Assembly: GCF_910592395.1 (NCBI RefSeq)
Contig: NC_088317.1
Location: 1,488,001 to 1,552,000, forward strand
Source of the DNA: Lineus longissimus
Lineage: Eukaryota; Nemertea; Pilidiophora; Heteronemertea; Lineidae
Reading direction: 5' to 3'
Length of the DNA: 64,000 bases
The position numbers and the translations under genes are program-made. This document shows positions 10,719 to 22,500 of the stretch, piece after piece; the stretch's first letter is position 1; every line of letters begins with the position of its first letter. The notes below the pieces were generated by a model that was not told the origin of the DNA, did not search any database, and saw nothing but the letters and a program-made list of their open reading frames with translations.

Positions 10719-11750
10719 ATGGAATCCCTTTCTACTCAGTACTTTGAGAATGAGAGTAAGTTGCCGACCACCACGAATCAAGAACATATTGTGTATCGCG
10801 ATAGCATCTTCAACTATCCACTCTTCAACGCAGCGGAATGGCTCTTCGGGGTCGTACCCCCATTTCTCATCGTCAGTGGCACGTTATTCAACATTCTAAA
10901 CATCATTGTCCTATCAACTGGTCGTTTCGGAAATGTGTCTACCAGAATTTTATTAACGGTTCTAGCGTTGACCGACACGGTTGTTTTGTACGCAGCCCTC
11001 ATGCGCAGCTGGATTGACACGGTATGGTGGATAGATCTGCGCATGCTCACACATGCCTCATGTCCGATTTTGACCTTCATCTCGTACTGTTCGTATCATT
11101 TCTCGAGTTGGAACTTGGTTCTTGTGACATTAGAGCGCTTCGTATCGGTTTGTTTCCCATTCAGAGCACGGAAAATCTGTACAAAGAAATGGACGATTGT
11201 TGCACTTATAACCCTGGCTTGTCTTATTTCCCTTGTAAACTGCCATTTTTTAGTATTCCAAAAAATTGAGGACAACATAGCATGTACGCCACCACGTGGC
11301 ACCTATTTCATTTTTATTACGAAGTATTTCTACTGGGCTGATTTGGCCATGAGGAGCGGTTTACCTTTCGTGGTAATCATTTTGTGTAATATTTGCATCA
11401 TCTACACAGTGTCGAGAAGTTTATCTCGGCGTAACCCCGCGAGTGCTGGAGAGTCGGCCACAAATCAAGGCTCCAAGCTGAACAGCATGACCTCCATGTT
11501 GCTAGTCGTCAGTTTCACCTTCATTACATTGACTCTCCCCGTCATGGCTTTCTTTCTTTACATCAGTAGCGCACCAAATTCAACCTATTCAGACATTGCA
11601 CGAAATTATTTCCTATATGCTGTGACACATCTTTTATATTATTTGAACAGTACGGTAAATTTTATTCTGTACTGCTTAAGCGGATCGAAATTTCGAGCTG
11701 CCGTATTAAATTTGTTTGGAGTACAAAATTGCTTTAAACACGGTGGATAA
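10719..11750 (+). CDS. Rhodopsin-class (class A) G protein-coupled receptor, peptide-receptor-like
   Basis: An intronless 343-residue protein with seven hydrophobic segments. An extracellular N terminus with an NES sequon precedes TM1 (about 42-65, N-containing LFNILNIIVL). TM2 has LALTD (D86). C115 at the top of TM3 can pair with C189 in extracellular loop 2. ERF at 139-141 replaces DRY at the end of TM3. TM5 is about 213-232 and TM6 about 258-281. TM7 ends NSTVNFILYC (about 310-319), with NPxxY changed to NFILY, followed by a short cytoplasmic tail. The NSxVNFxLYCLSG pattern is typical of invertebrate FMRFamide-receptor-like and related neuropeptide receptors, so coupling to a peptide ligand is likely, but the ligand is unknown. 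The ATG at 10719 is the first in frame that leaves a normal N terminus. The gene looks intact. Confidence 0.9.
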   Translation: MESLSTQYFENESKLPTTTNQEHIVYRDSIFNYPLFNAAEWLFGVVPPFLIVSGTLFNILNIIVLSTGRFGNVSTRILLTVLALTDTVVLYAALMRSWIDTVWWIDLRMLTHASCPILTFISYCSYHFSSWNLVLVTLERFVSVCFPFRARKICTKKWTIVALITLACLISLVNCHFLVFQKIEDNIACTPPRGTYFIFITKYFYWADLAMRSGLPFVVIILCNICIIYTVSRSLSRRNPASAGESATNQGSKLNSMTSMLLVVSFTFITLTLPVMAFFLYISSAPNSTYSDIARNYFLYAVTHLLYYLNSTVNFILYCLSGSKFRAAVLNLFGVQNCFKHGG

Positions 11751-12039
11751 TGGTATCGGCATACCTCAAGAATACGGGTTTACCATTCCTTTTGACTTCC
11801 GTACTAGACGACATTATCATTGTCGAGTCCTATTCTTGAGAAAGTCTACGAACCTCATGCACCATTCTCCTAAATATATGCCCAGTAGCTGGAGATGACA
11901 AAATGTGGCAGCGCCATCTTTTAATGACATGCTCAATAGGGGACGAGTGCTGCCACGTTAGCCATCCTAATGGCCTTATGGAGGTTACCGGTAATGTTTC
12001 GTGATCGTGGTTATGGCCACGCTCTTTCCTCGAATGATG

Positions 12040-12219
12040 CCGGTGTAACATCTGTGGTTGTTTCCCATGTGTCAGTGTTTCCAAACAATAGGCAGCTAGA
12101 GAGACCATGACTTTTCAATAGGGGGGATACACGGAAAAACTCGTCAATCTATTTTTGAGCGTTCCCAAACAATGAGGGGAAACACTCAAAAACAGAAACA
12201 CTCAAAAACATTACACCGG
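12040..12219 (+). mobile_element. 180-bp MITE, copy 1
   Basis: Begins CCGGTGTAACAT and ends ATTACACCGG, giving terminal inverted repeats of at least 9 bases. It has no coding capacity. It is nearly identical to 14077-14256 and, inverted, to 48185-48365. The inner part holds a second inverted pair (GTTTCCAAACAAT against TTCCCAAACAATGAGG) and CACTCAAAAAC repeats. Confidence 0.85.
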
Positions 12220-14076
12220 CGTGGTAATCGAGCGGAAAACGTAAAATTGTCAGGTGCAATTATTGCATCCATTCAACATCTGGTTTACATGTACCTTGCT
12301 CGACGATTTTCTATTCGACTTCAAGTCAGTTTGATGATCCAACACTAGGTAGCCTTCCAGTATCACACAAGTGTTGCATCTCTCTAAGAAAGTTCAACTA
12401 AAAAGGAGAAACAAAAGTCATTTGAACAGCAAATAAAGCTAGTTAATTGTGTATCGGACTTTGAAACTCATCGTGTCCACGCAAAACAGTCCGGCTTCTT
12501 CTTACAAATCTCATCATATCGAAATGTTATAGAACTTAAAAAACAGTTTCTTAACGGCGACTGACCTACTATACATGGAGTACATGGTCTCGCCTGGGTG
12601 CCTATAATCGATATAATCGCCTGGCGTTCAGGTAGAGATTGGATTGATTGGGTAATGAGAGGATAAGATGGGCATCTCCTTGTTTCACCAAAGCAGAACA
12701 AAACCTACCCTGAACGTCTATTTGTACGGATGGTGTTGTTCTGTTGATGGTGAAGGTTCGCTGAGTATTGGCAAATTTGGTATTTTTAGATTGGTTTACA
12801 GAATTGTGACGTCATCCTTCCTATTGCAAATTATAAGATGGCCTCGACAGGGCTGGTATTAACAGCCCAGACGGCAACAATCGGCGGTCCACCGGAGGCC
12901 AATTGGCGGAAGATGCCCGATGGAGGATGATATGCTATAAGGGCAGCAGGCGTTCGTCATTTACGCGATCACGACCACTATAAGCAGATGTGTTGACTTC
13001 GAACTTAACTATAATTTCTGGAAGATCAACACATTGGTTTTGCTAATGTGCCTTTATTATTATGTTTATTCATTTTCATCTCAAGAAATGTCAACTTGAA
13101 AGTGATCTTGATTTTATGGATAGATACCTCTTACACTAATAAATATTCTAGTGCAAATGTTTTTTTTATATATTTGTCATAAAATTTAACATTTTCACTT
13201 GGGTTGACTATGTTATTTCGGGTCGCTATACCCGATGTAATACGCATGTTCTCCAGTGAATAGGCCAACAGACCTTATGTAAGAAAAAACATACACGTAA
13301 TTACTTTTTGCGTTGTAGTAAATCGTAGCTAGGCTGTTGTTAGCAATTCGCAGGTCGAAGCTATACTTAGGATATATTTTGCGCTGCAGCATAATGGAAA
13401 GCAACTGCGCAGATTCCAAGGCAGGAAGCGGAGGACGTTTGCCAAAGCCGTCAGACTATTGATTTATATCAACAGAAAAACTTAAAATTTGTCTTCTTTT
13501 GGCTTCAGTGTATACAACATGTACAATCTGAGATGTTTCTTTGTGGTGGTGTGAAGAGCTCGGAGTGGTTGAACCCGCAGGCCAGGACCTGTATAGCTGT
13601 AACCACGAGTTGGGTCACCTTTCAACAGCTGCCTCTTGTGGAGAGATGTTTACACTTACATTAGCCCTTACAGAATGGAAATTCTTTCAAAATGTAATTC
13701 CACCTGTTATAAGGACCTATTGATGGTGGAAAGTTGCTCTTATGAATTTCACGCACCAAGTTAACGGTTGAATGATGGGGTCAGTCGGCAGAGCGGCAGA
13801 GCGGGTCGTAAATTGTTATCTCTGCTCAGAATAAAAGTAGCTATATACAATTTTATTACAAGACTGAAAGGTTAGCTGCGATTATTGTTTGCTTTTTAAT
13901 AGCTTGATATAGATTTAGTCAGAAAGAAAATTATCGACAAAACAATCCAGTTATTGATTCTGTCGCGAGCAAGCATTATCTGACGAAGGTCGTCAGTTAG
14001 CCCAGCCCGTCGGGTGCAGTCGTGGAAAGTCGGCGTAGAGTGATGGCCTCACTGTCAGCTTGTCGAGTGTCATGTC

Positions 14077-14256
14077 CCGGTGTAACATCTGTGGTTGTTC
14101 CCCATGTTTCAGTGTTTCCAAACAATAGGCAGCTAGAGAGACCATGATTTTTCAAAAGGGGGGATACACAGAAATACTCGTCAATCTATTTTTGAGCGTT
14201 CCCAAACAATGAGGGGAAACACTCAAAAACAGAAACACTCAAAAACATTACACCGG
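14077..14256 (+). mobile_element. 180-bp MITE, copy 2
   Basis: Same ends and length as copy 1, with only a handful of substitutions. I see no clear target-site duplication in the flanks. Confidence 0.85.
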
Positions 14257-17200
14257 CTTGGCCTATTGTGTCGATTTGCTAGAAATAAAAAAACGGTCTT
14301 GCATGGGTGCAACTAGAGTATTTCAATTCAGACTCCCGATGGACGGCACAGAGCGGTATTTACAGTATTATTTACATGTATATGACTAGGCCCTGATGAG
14401 AAGTGGCATCATGCACATGCAGCATGTACATATTTGGTACACTAATACCACAAGGTAAGACATCTTAACTAATTTACCATAGCATGAAAATGTGCACGAT
14501 CATGCAAAATACAACATCTGAAGGACATGCATTGATATTTTCTGACAACTTATGTTGAAATCGATCTCAGTTGGGGCAAAGGTGTATACGATTTCGCGCC
14601 GATATTTGTTACCTGTGGTTCCGGCTCTTTATCATGCTTGTGGCAGAATTGCCGCGAAACATAAAAGAGGGGGTCTGCCACCTGCACCCTGGCACTCGCA
14701 TCTCGAAGTTTCGGCCTCACAACATTCGGACCTGAGCTGTTACCCCGTCTTCAGGCAACCTTTCGCCAAAGATAACCACTCACGACAACTCCTATAACAC
14801 TTTGAGACCAAGATGCCTTCGCATTGAGTTTATTATAGCTTAACGAGCGAGACCATCGTTTCTGATCATCAGCAAAGCTGAGTTTACTTTGAGATCCTCT
14901 AAAGGCGTCAGCTGAATTCGCCAGGAATAGAGCTTGATGATTGGCTGTTTCAACGTACGCATACCTCAAGACGCAACAGAAAAAAAGGGAAAATTACAAA
15001 CCCACATGATACACACATCTGCTTAGAGAAAAGAGAAAACTTTTTGCATTGAGTCGTAGAATGTGCACTTTTGGCATTTATTTATTTACTTTGCAAATAA
15101 CTCAACTTTCTCGGCATAAGTGTCCATTATCGAAACTCTGACGGAGGACGATCATCATCCATTCGATCTTAGAGTAACAGGCTGGTTAATGAGGGGCCGT
15201 TAGATTCTATGACGGGTATTAGAATTTGGGCCCATTATAGATCCTAATTTAGAGTCCCATTAGAGATATTACGTATAGTTCGAGGTTCACGTACGTGACG
15301 TCTTGGCTACGTCACGAATTGATTTATCAAAACTAGCATTTTATTTGCAACTGCTCGCGCAACTTTTTGTCTTCTCGGTGCATTGTACACGGCGTTCATA
15401 CTCTCAGACTCAATGATACAAGTATTGAAGTGACCTCAATGATGTAGAGGCCTCAACCTAATTTCAGGTAGCCAATCTCAAGTAGTTTCACCATTCGTGT
15501 TATTATTATCTGATGGTTCTCATATTTAAGGTGAAAGAACCCTGGGGCCCGATGGAGATGCATTCCATTCAGAAGACTGATCGTTTCGAAGGGCCGGGGT
15601 CGAGGGCGAGCTCCGCTGGTCTACACTCCCGACGCAGTGTACACAGGCAACCATTTCCGCCATAGAATCTATGACGGCCTTCATTTATACAATCTATGAT
15701 GATTACAATGAACATGTGTTACATCAAAGATCCTATCATTGACCATTTCCTATTTTATGATGGCCCGTTAGTCTATAACGCGAATCGTGTCATGGATTGT
15801 TTGCTGTGTTCCTTTTTACATGCTGCAGAAGCATGTAATTCACAGTGACATTTGGAGAAACACCAATTATTATTTCTTTAAGACAGCCCTTTCTTCAAAC
15901 TCTGGTCTCACGGAAAATATTCAGACTGCGTACTAATCTGAGAGACAGTCTGCCAGCGAAAAGGAGTGTAGTCTAGAACTCAGACTCATCGAGTGTGGAC
16001 AGGCCTAACAAACTTTGCACAAGACTGTAAGTAGCACCGAAACTCGATAGGCCTAAGAAATACAGGTGCAAATACCTAAAAATATCGTATTCTAATGATA
16101 TCTCATATAACCAGGTTAGAAGAAACGCTAGGTGTAGAATGCAACTTGATTAAGGCCAATTTACACTCAAAGCATTTTAACCTCTTGATTAACCAGTCGC
16201 TACAAAGATGGAAAATGGGGTGGATTTCGGCTGAGGCTTGAACTAACAATTCGAGTTGTTTATTGTAGCGATTGGTAAGGCATGTTAGTCCAGGATGACC
16301 CCCTATCACGTCACACCAACTACGTCCCCGATGGATCTCGTTTCTTCCCGCCATTGTCATTTTAAAACGAACAAAAATGGTAAATGGGACGAAAATGGAG
16401 CGATCGAGATATTTCCTGAAAAAAAAATTTCATGTTGAAAAAAAAAATCATGTGATGTCCTTTCCCAGGCCAGCCACCGTACTTGTTCGTCGTGATTATG
16501 ACCCCAACTGTGATTTTCTTCCCAAACTTGCTGAAATTGTAACAAAAAATGCATGTACACATTAATAGGAGACTGAATATTCATGTACGTCAGTTTCATT
16601 ATCTTTATGGTGAATCTAAAACTTGTATACACAATACTAGCTACATATTGTAGGTATGCAGGTGTATGTTTGTATCACTTTTCTTTGGATAGTTGCCCCT
16701 TCTCGTATAACTTTATGCGATTTCGCCCCAGCTTAACTTGGGTAGCCCACAGTACACAAAACGTGTACACGTTTCCTCTTAACTTGAGGTGGAGTCAGTT
16801 CTTAGGGGAAGGCGAATAAACTTGTACTAGCATTGTACCCGTGGCGCAGGCAGGTTCAAATGGGCTATACCTTGAATAGATTGAATTGCAATAAACATCT
16901 ATCTAATGCAATATCAAAGGAGCCATATCGAAGAGATAAATTAAACCAACCATTTGTCCACAGACTCGGACCTAGCTGTGGCGTGCTGTATGCGTGCATA
17001 TAAAAGTATATCAGTTGGTCCGATAGAGATGATGAGGCAATGCCTCGTTCCTTAGTCAGCAATATGCGCCTTTTTATACGGAGAAGCAGGGGTACCCAGA
17101 CAGGCCTTCACATGTCGGCCTCCAAATGGCTCGAACCAATTGCACTATCACTACTATAACTTTAAAATGCGTGCTCCTCCTACATGTAGCCAGGTTTCGG

Positions 17201-18177
17201 GCAAGGCACTTACTCGACAGGCAAGCTAGAAGTTCAGCACCGTGAGCAGCTCCTTGATAAGGCCATTTCAGGTTCAGCGCCCCTCTTCAGATCAAGTATT
17301 TAGACTGAGCTGTGGTGAGCACATAAACATACCATGGTAACCTTCATTATCAGGGTTAGCTCTGGCTAACACAGCACCCATAAACAATAGACCACCAATT
17401 TGACCCCAGCTCCTTACTGCGGGAAAACCCAAGTCCAGCAACCGAAAGTACCAAAAATACATTTTTGTTTACATTTGAACTGCACACATACGTTTGTTTA
17501 CAATTTCTTCCCCGCGAAATCTCGAAGATCAGGTGACCTACAATCGTGGATTGAAAATAGCATTAACCTTGTTTCAGCAGGTCAACACGTGTACAGGCTG
17601 TTCCAATCACCCCCCCCCCCCCTACAGCCAGCCGTTCAACAGGTAGTGTTAGTCACCCCACAGGGAGTGCAGGTGATTCATTAATCCCCTGCATAACTAA
17701 ACAGCAATGGCTTGGCTTCCGTGAGTGGTAAGGAGAATTGACCGTGTCCGATTAAAAATCCCTCATTACTGCTCCGCTGAAGTAAATTTCCGAAAATAAA
17801 CATGACGTTGCATCAGGATAACATATCACCTGCAAACGTGCAAAATTTCGTGACGAAACACGACCCCCAAATGGCACTTTAGCGAGCCGCCTTATAGTAT
17901 TATGATATAGATGTGTAGCTTCAGATATCATGCATTAGTCAGCCAAAGCATGTGCACTTAAGCATATTTTCCTGGTCGAATTACAAAGATAATCTTTTAC
18001 TTTTATCTCCATGTATCTGAAAAAATACAAAAGTAAAAATGAATACTAAGTAAATGAACCTGATTGTGATTCCACTGGTTAACCTTCAGAACAATCAGTG
18101 CCTTGCAATTTTCCTATTATTGCATATAGATGTATTGCAGTGGTGTTGTATTGCCATCACGTCAAATACAAATGTAC

Positions 18178-18410
18178 TGATTGGCTATATCGCTGCAGCG
18201 TTAGTAACAATACTTTTGATTGGTCAGTTATCATGGCAGTGTAACGATAATTTTGATTGGCCAGTTATCATTTCAGTGCAAGTTAAATTCGGGTTGGTTG
18301 GCCAGTTTTCGTTGCAGTGTAAGTAACGATAATTCTGGTTGGCCAGTTATCATTATAGTGCGAGATGCAGATATTTTTATTGGCTAGTTAGCATTTCAGT
18401 GCAAGTCACA
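18178..18410. repeat. Tandem repeat, about 50-60-bp unit, 5 degenerate copies
   Basis: Repeated core TTGATTGGCCAGTTATCAT followed by TCAGTGYAAG. Each unit carries an ATTGG (inverted CCAAT) box. It lies about 1.1 kb upstream of the myosin light chain promoter. Confidence 0.7.
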
Positions 18411-19441
18411 TCAATTCAGTTATGATTGAGAACTAACGGGCGGGCCCTTTTCAAATTTTGTGTCGAAATCATCTTGAGAAACAAGCTGAGCTAGTTCTAT
18501 GTTTTGTTGGCAGCGAAAAGGTTAAGTAATACTACGCAGTCAGTTCAGTCCAGATGCCAGGCATGGGATCCAGTAGGCCCCGCAGTATCGCCCAATACAT
18601 GCAGTTTGAATATTGCTCGAAGCTGAATCTACGGAACAGAATGTTATCACATCTGTGTAAATCTGAAAGCTTAGCAATGTAAATCTGTTATTTAGCCACA
18701 TTCGGTCAGACACCTGCTGTGTCCACTTCACGCAGCCTTGCCAAATCTTGGGAATCTCATCTCGGGCAGTACTTATACTGTTTATAAAGCTTATACTGTA
18801 TTTCTACACAACTCAGGTAAATCAACGTTTTGATGCCTTTACTAGATGATGATGGTCAATTAATTGCACAGTTTGCTTGTTTGTGAGGAAAATTCAAAAT
18901 CTATGACATCTTCCGTCCCATTTTTTACAGTCCCATTTGACTGTAAAGCTATACATGGCCTGTGCAATACTTAAGTCAGTGTCACTTTTATCGTGAAAAG
19001 TTATCTGCAACATGTTACTATGTAGTTTAATACCCGTGTAATAAGTGACTAAACACTAACAACCCTTCCTTCAATTCATATGCATTGTGATGCGTAGTAG
19101 GCTTAAGGATCTCCTTAATATAGTAATTCAATATACCCTGCTGCTTTGCAGCAACGAAGGAAGATCATATTTCAGCAGAGAGCATTAAATTGTCTATGCT
19201 GCAATGCCAAGTTACTGTTTTAGGGGTTGGTCTCGACCAATCAAAAGGGCTGAAAGCTTGCCCCCCGACTCATATTTTCAAAGTAAGAATAGCTTCACCA
19301 GATTTGCGAATGATTGGTGTCAAGTGATTTTTGAGGAGACATTTTATGTGCGGACAGATTTTCTTCAAAATTTGAAATATCTATCAATTTTACCTGGCCT
19401 CCCACACCTATCGCCCCTCCTAGCTAATCAGCGCTCCTGAT

Positions 19442-19449
19442 TATAAAAG
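19442..19449 (+). promoter_or_regulatory. TATA box of light chain promoter A
   Basis: TATAAAAG lies about 130 bases upstream of the ATG-only exon of the essential light chain gene. Transcription would start near 19470-19480, leaving a 5' UTR of about 100 bases that ends directly in the start codon. Confidence 0.6.
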
Positions 19450-19577
19450 CGCCGCCTACTGGCTTTAAGACGTAATACATTCTTATCATTCCCATTGCTC
19501 CTTGTGAGTTGGCAATCTTACTCGCGGCTTCTCTGTTGAAGGATCATCACCAAGGAGTACACAAACACTCATCAAAA

Positions 19578-22500
19578 ATGGTAAGTTATCGTTTCGGCGC
19601 GATTCCGATTTTTATTTCAAACATAGCAGGACCGCACATTCAGCGTAGCGTATTCCCGATTGGGATTTTTTATAAAAATATTTATGACCAATGTTTGTTT
19701 TAAAAAATTGAATGAACAATCAGTTACAGGTGTACAACGACAAGTGCCATGTTTCATTCGTTGAAACAGATGCGAGAGAGCAAGTGAACAATGCTTTAAA
19801 AAGCGTTCAAACCTCGCAAAGGTGGTTTTCATAATTTATTGTGTGCCAAACTGAGGTTATCGTGAAGTTAAAAGGTTGACACTTTGGCTGGTACAGGTGT
19901 AACAAACAATGATTGGGAGGAAGGTGTAACATGCCGAGTTACATTTGAAACAGATTTGATTCATTTTGTTTGAGTAGCAGAGATAGGCAGTTTGTCAAAC
20001 TCTCTACCACCCGCAGTTAATTCTTCGCATAGACACAAACATTGCGTTGATCCCTGCGGATTCCTAATATTTTGGGGCAGCGAAACGAATCCTAGCTATG
20101 CAGGGATGTTGTTTCTATACCTGTGTTAGGTCCCTCTAACTATAGAGAGGGGATTTACAGAAAGAAATAAGGTATTTCTATTGCCAATTTCATTCACCAT
20201 GCCTTGTTTTTTTACAATAAAGGCATTCCTATTTAGTACATTCATTCGTTTATTCACCAATTTCATCCGAAATAACACCACGTGCGTGCAAGGAGACAAG
20301 GAGTCAAGTCAAAGGGTTCAAAGAGATCTCGTTGGAACTTACGGTGTTGTCAAGACTGTTTTCAAGGTCTTAAAGAGAAAGCATTGCTCTTGTTTGAAGA
20401 TGCTTGTATTACACCTTCCAATATCAGTTTTTCATTTTCAAAATCCCAGGTGTATTTATGATTTTGTCAGGGGATTTGGAACCAAGAAATATCAGAATAG
20501 GTTCTCAGTATCAAACTTCGCTTGACTTACTTGATATATCTTGTCTAAGCGCCTGGGAGTTCGTACATACCTGCAGCAGCCATATGTACATGACCTGTCG
20601 AAGAGGCTGGCTAAGCAAGCCCCTATTATCCATACATAAACCTAAATATTTATATACAAAGAGGCTTATTATTGTATAGGAAGCTAGCCTATACTAACCA
20701 GATCGAATTCCAATATCATTTTTGCAGGTAAAAGATGTGGGGGCGGGGAAATACGTCCTATTGGTCGTTAACCTAAGTGCAAAACAGTACAAGACCGATA
20801 GACTCATCAGATTTGAGAGAAACCTATCCTCGATGATTCCGCAGACGTATTGAAATGTTTCCATGTATACATATTTTGACAATGATATGACATTATGATA
20901 TCTAATTATTCTTTTTCTTCTCCATTGCAGGCATCGTCGGACGAAATTGAAGGTAGGATAATATGATCGGTTGTGACGATTTTCCCACTGTGTGACCCCT
21001 CTTCCGATTTTTTGCTATTCAGCCCAGGATATAACTTCCTCTCATATGGGGTATCGTGATGTCGTCATCCCAGTACACCTCCCAACTTCTCCTCCATTCG
21101 CCACTTTCCACAAGCAGAAATCATGTGGATCTGTCAGACGACAGGTTTTGACCAATCAAAACCCCGTAGTAGGTGATCATGGCCGTACTGTGTGTGCCGA
21201 ACAAGCATGATAGCTCTCTTCTGATTGGTCAATACCTGTCAGGAGGTCCAAAATTGCTGCTTGTGAAAAGTGGCGAATGGTGCTGGCTTTGACGGTTCAT
21301 CGCTGCGCTCTGAAGGATTGTAGTCTCGCCAAGTACCCCCAGAAAGGCTTCGAAATGGGGGTACTTACGGCAAAGAAACGTAATGTCCATTTGACAAGGG
21401 GTAACGTAAGTTGCAGCACAGGAACATGCGCTATGGACATGGCCCGTATAGCCATTAACGTGCATCACGCTGTTGGGACATCCGATGGTGCAGTTTAAAG
21501 CGATGTTGGTTCCCGCGAGCTTGTTGGAATGTTACAAAGAAGACGCCTAATTTTGAGCAGTTGCTTGGTAATCGATCCTTGTATTGCTCTTAGTTCATGG
21601 AGTGTTTTTCCAAGTTAGCTAATGTGTTGACGTCCATCTACGAGAACTTTTCTGGTATCTTTTTTTAATAAAGTAAGTTACACTGGGGAACCTTTATCAA
21701 CTTTAAAACCGATTTACTGTCTGTCTATTTAGTCGCGCGTACGTTTACAAGCTGTCCTCACTTGAGCATCTAGCGCAGTTGATTTGTGAAAGAATGGAAC
21801 TAAATCGGCTGGCTCTTCAAAAGAACTATCAAATATGTGCACCATCATTTAGTTCGCCTCATCAGAGATTTTCAATGGCCTCATAGATGGACATAATCTA
21901 AACGCAACTTTTTCTTCACGATCACTCTTGGCAGTCGCCTTACTGTGAAAAGGAAATTGGAAAAGGCGAAGTTTTTACGGAGACAAACGAGATTGTGTAT
22001 TTGGCTCCCATGTGAACTGAATATCGTTGATCCTTCCAAATGTCCATATATATCGCTTCGTGGTTGTGATCTGCTTCAATTTGAATTGAAGTCAGGAGTG
22101 GTCTGGTGGACCCTGTTCAGTCTCTTAAAAGAGATCTGGAGCCCACAAGACCCAGACTCCTGATCTCTTAAACGCCGAGCTCGCCAGACATCCGGCCCAG
22201 ACCTGACGAAGTATATATTGAGGATAGATCAATTCTTTATCCTAATGTTAGTACATATTGGTAAACATGACAGTCTGACCATCATAACGATAGGTAACAG
22301 ATGAAGCAATGTGGGAAAAGGCGCCCGCAGGAACTTTCATCAGGGCCAGGAATATACTGGTACGATACATCAGTGATATAGTTTTTCCCAGAACCCTACG
22401 AATATGGAATGCTCTGCCACTTTTATAGGTTGTAGAACAGTCCGATGGTCATTTTGCGTGCAACCGTCAGCGACAAAGCAAGAAAGTGAAAAAGTATGCT

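Larger units (their letters stand above)
11751..19440. other. Long gene-poor intergenic region
   Basis: No exon with convincing coding and splice support. It contains two copies of a 180-bp MITE (12040-12219, 14077-14256), a poly-C run at about 17610-17623, and tandem repeats at 18178-18410. Short ORFs are scattered on both strands without supporting signals. The last part is the upstream region of the myosin light chain promoter. Confidence 0.5.

Noticed and set aside
13213-13419. Minus-strand frame ending YYIGYSDPK, open for about 74 codons, with a GKRPP run near its start
   Set aside because: Composition looks somewhat protein-like, but there is no ATG start upstream, no clear acceptor and no paired exon. 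Left unannotated as too weak.
17400-17684. ORF ending PAVQQVVLVTPQGVQVIH after a poly-C and CTACAG acceptor-like site
   Set aside because: The acceptor is good but I found no partner exon or start; the ORF otherwise spans non-coding-looking sequence.
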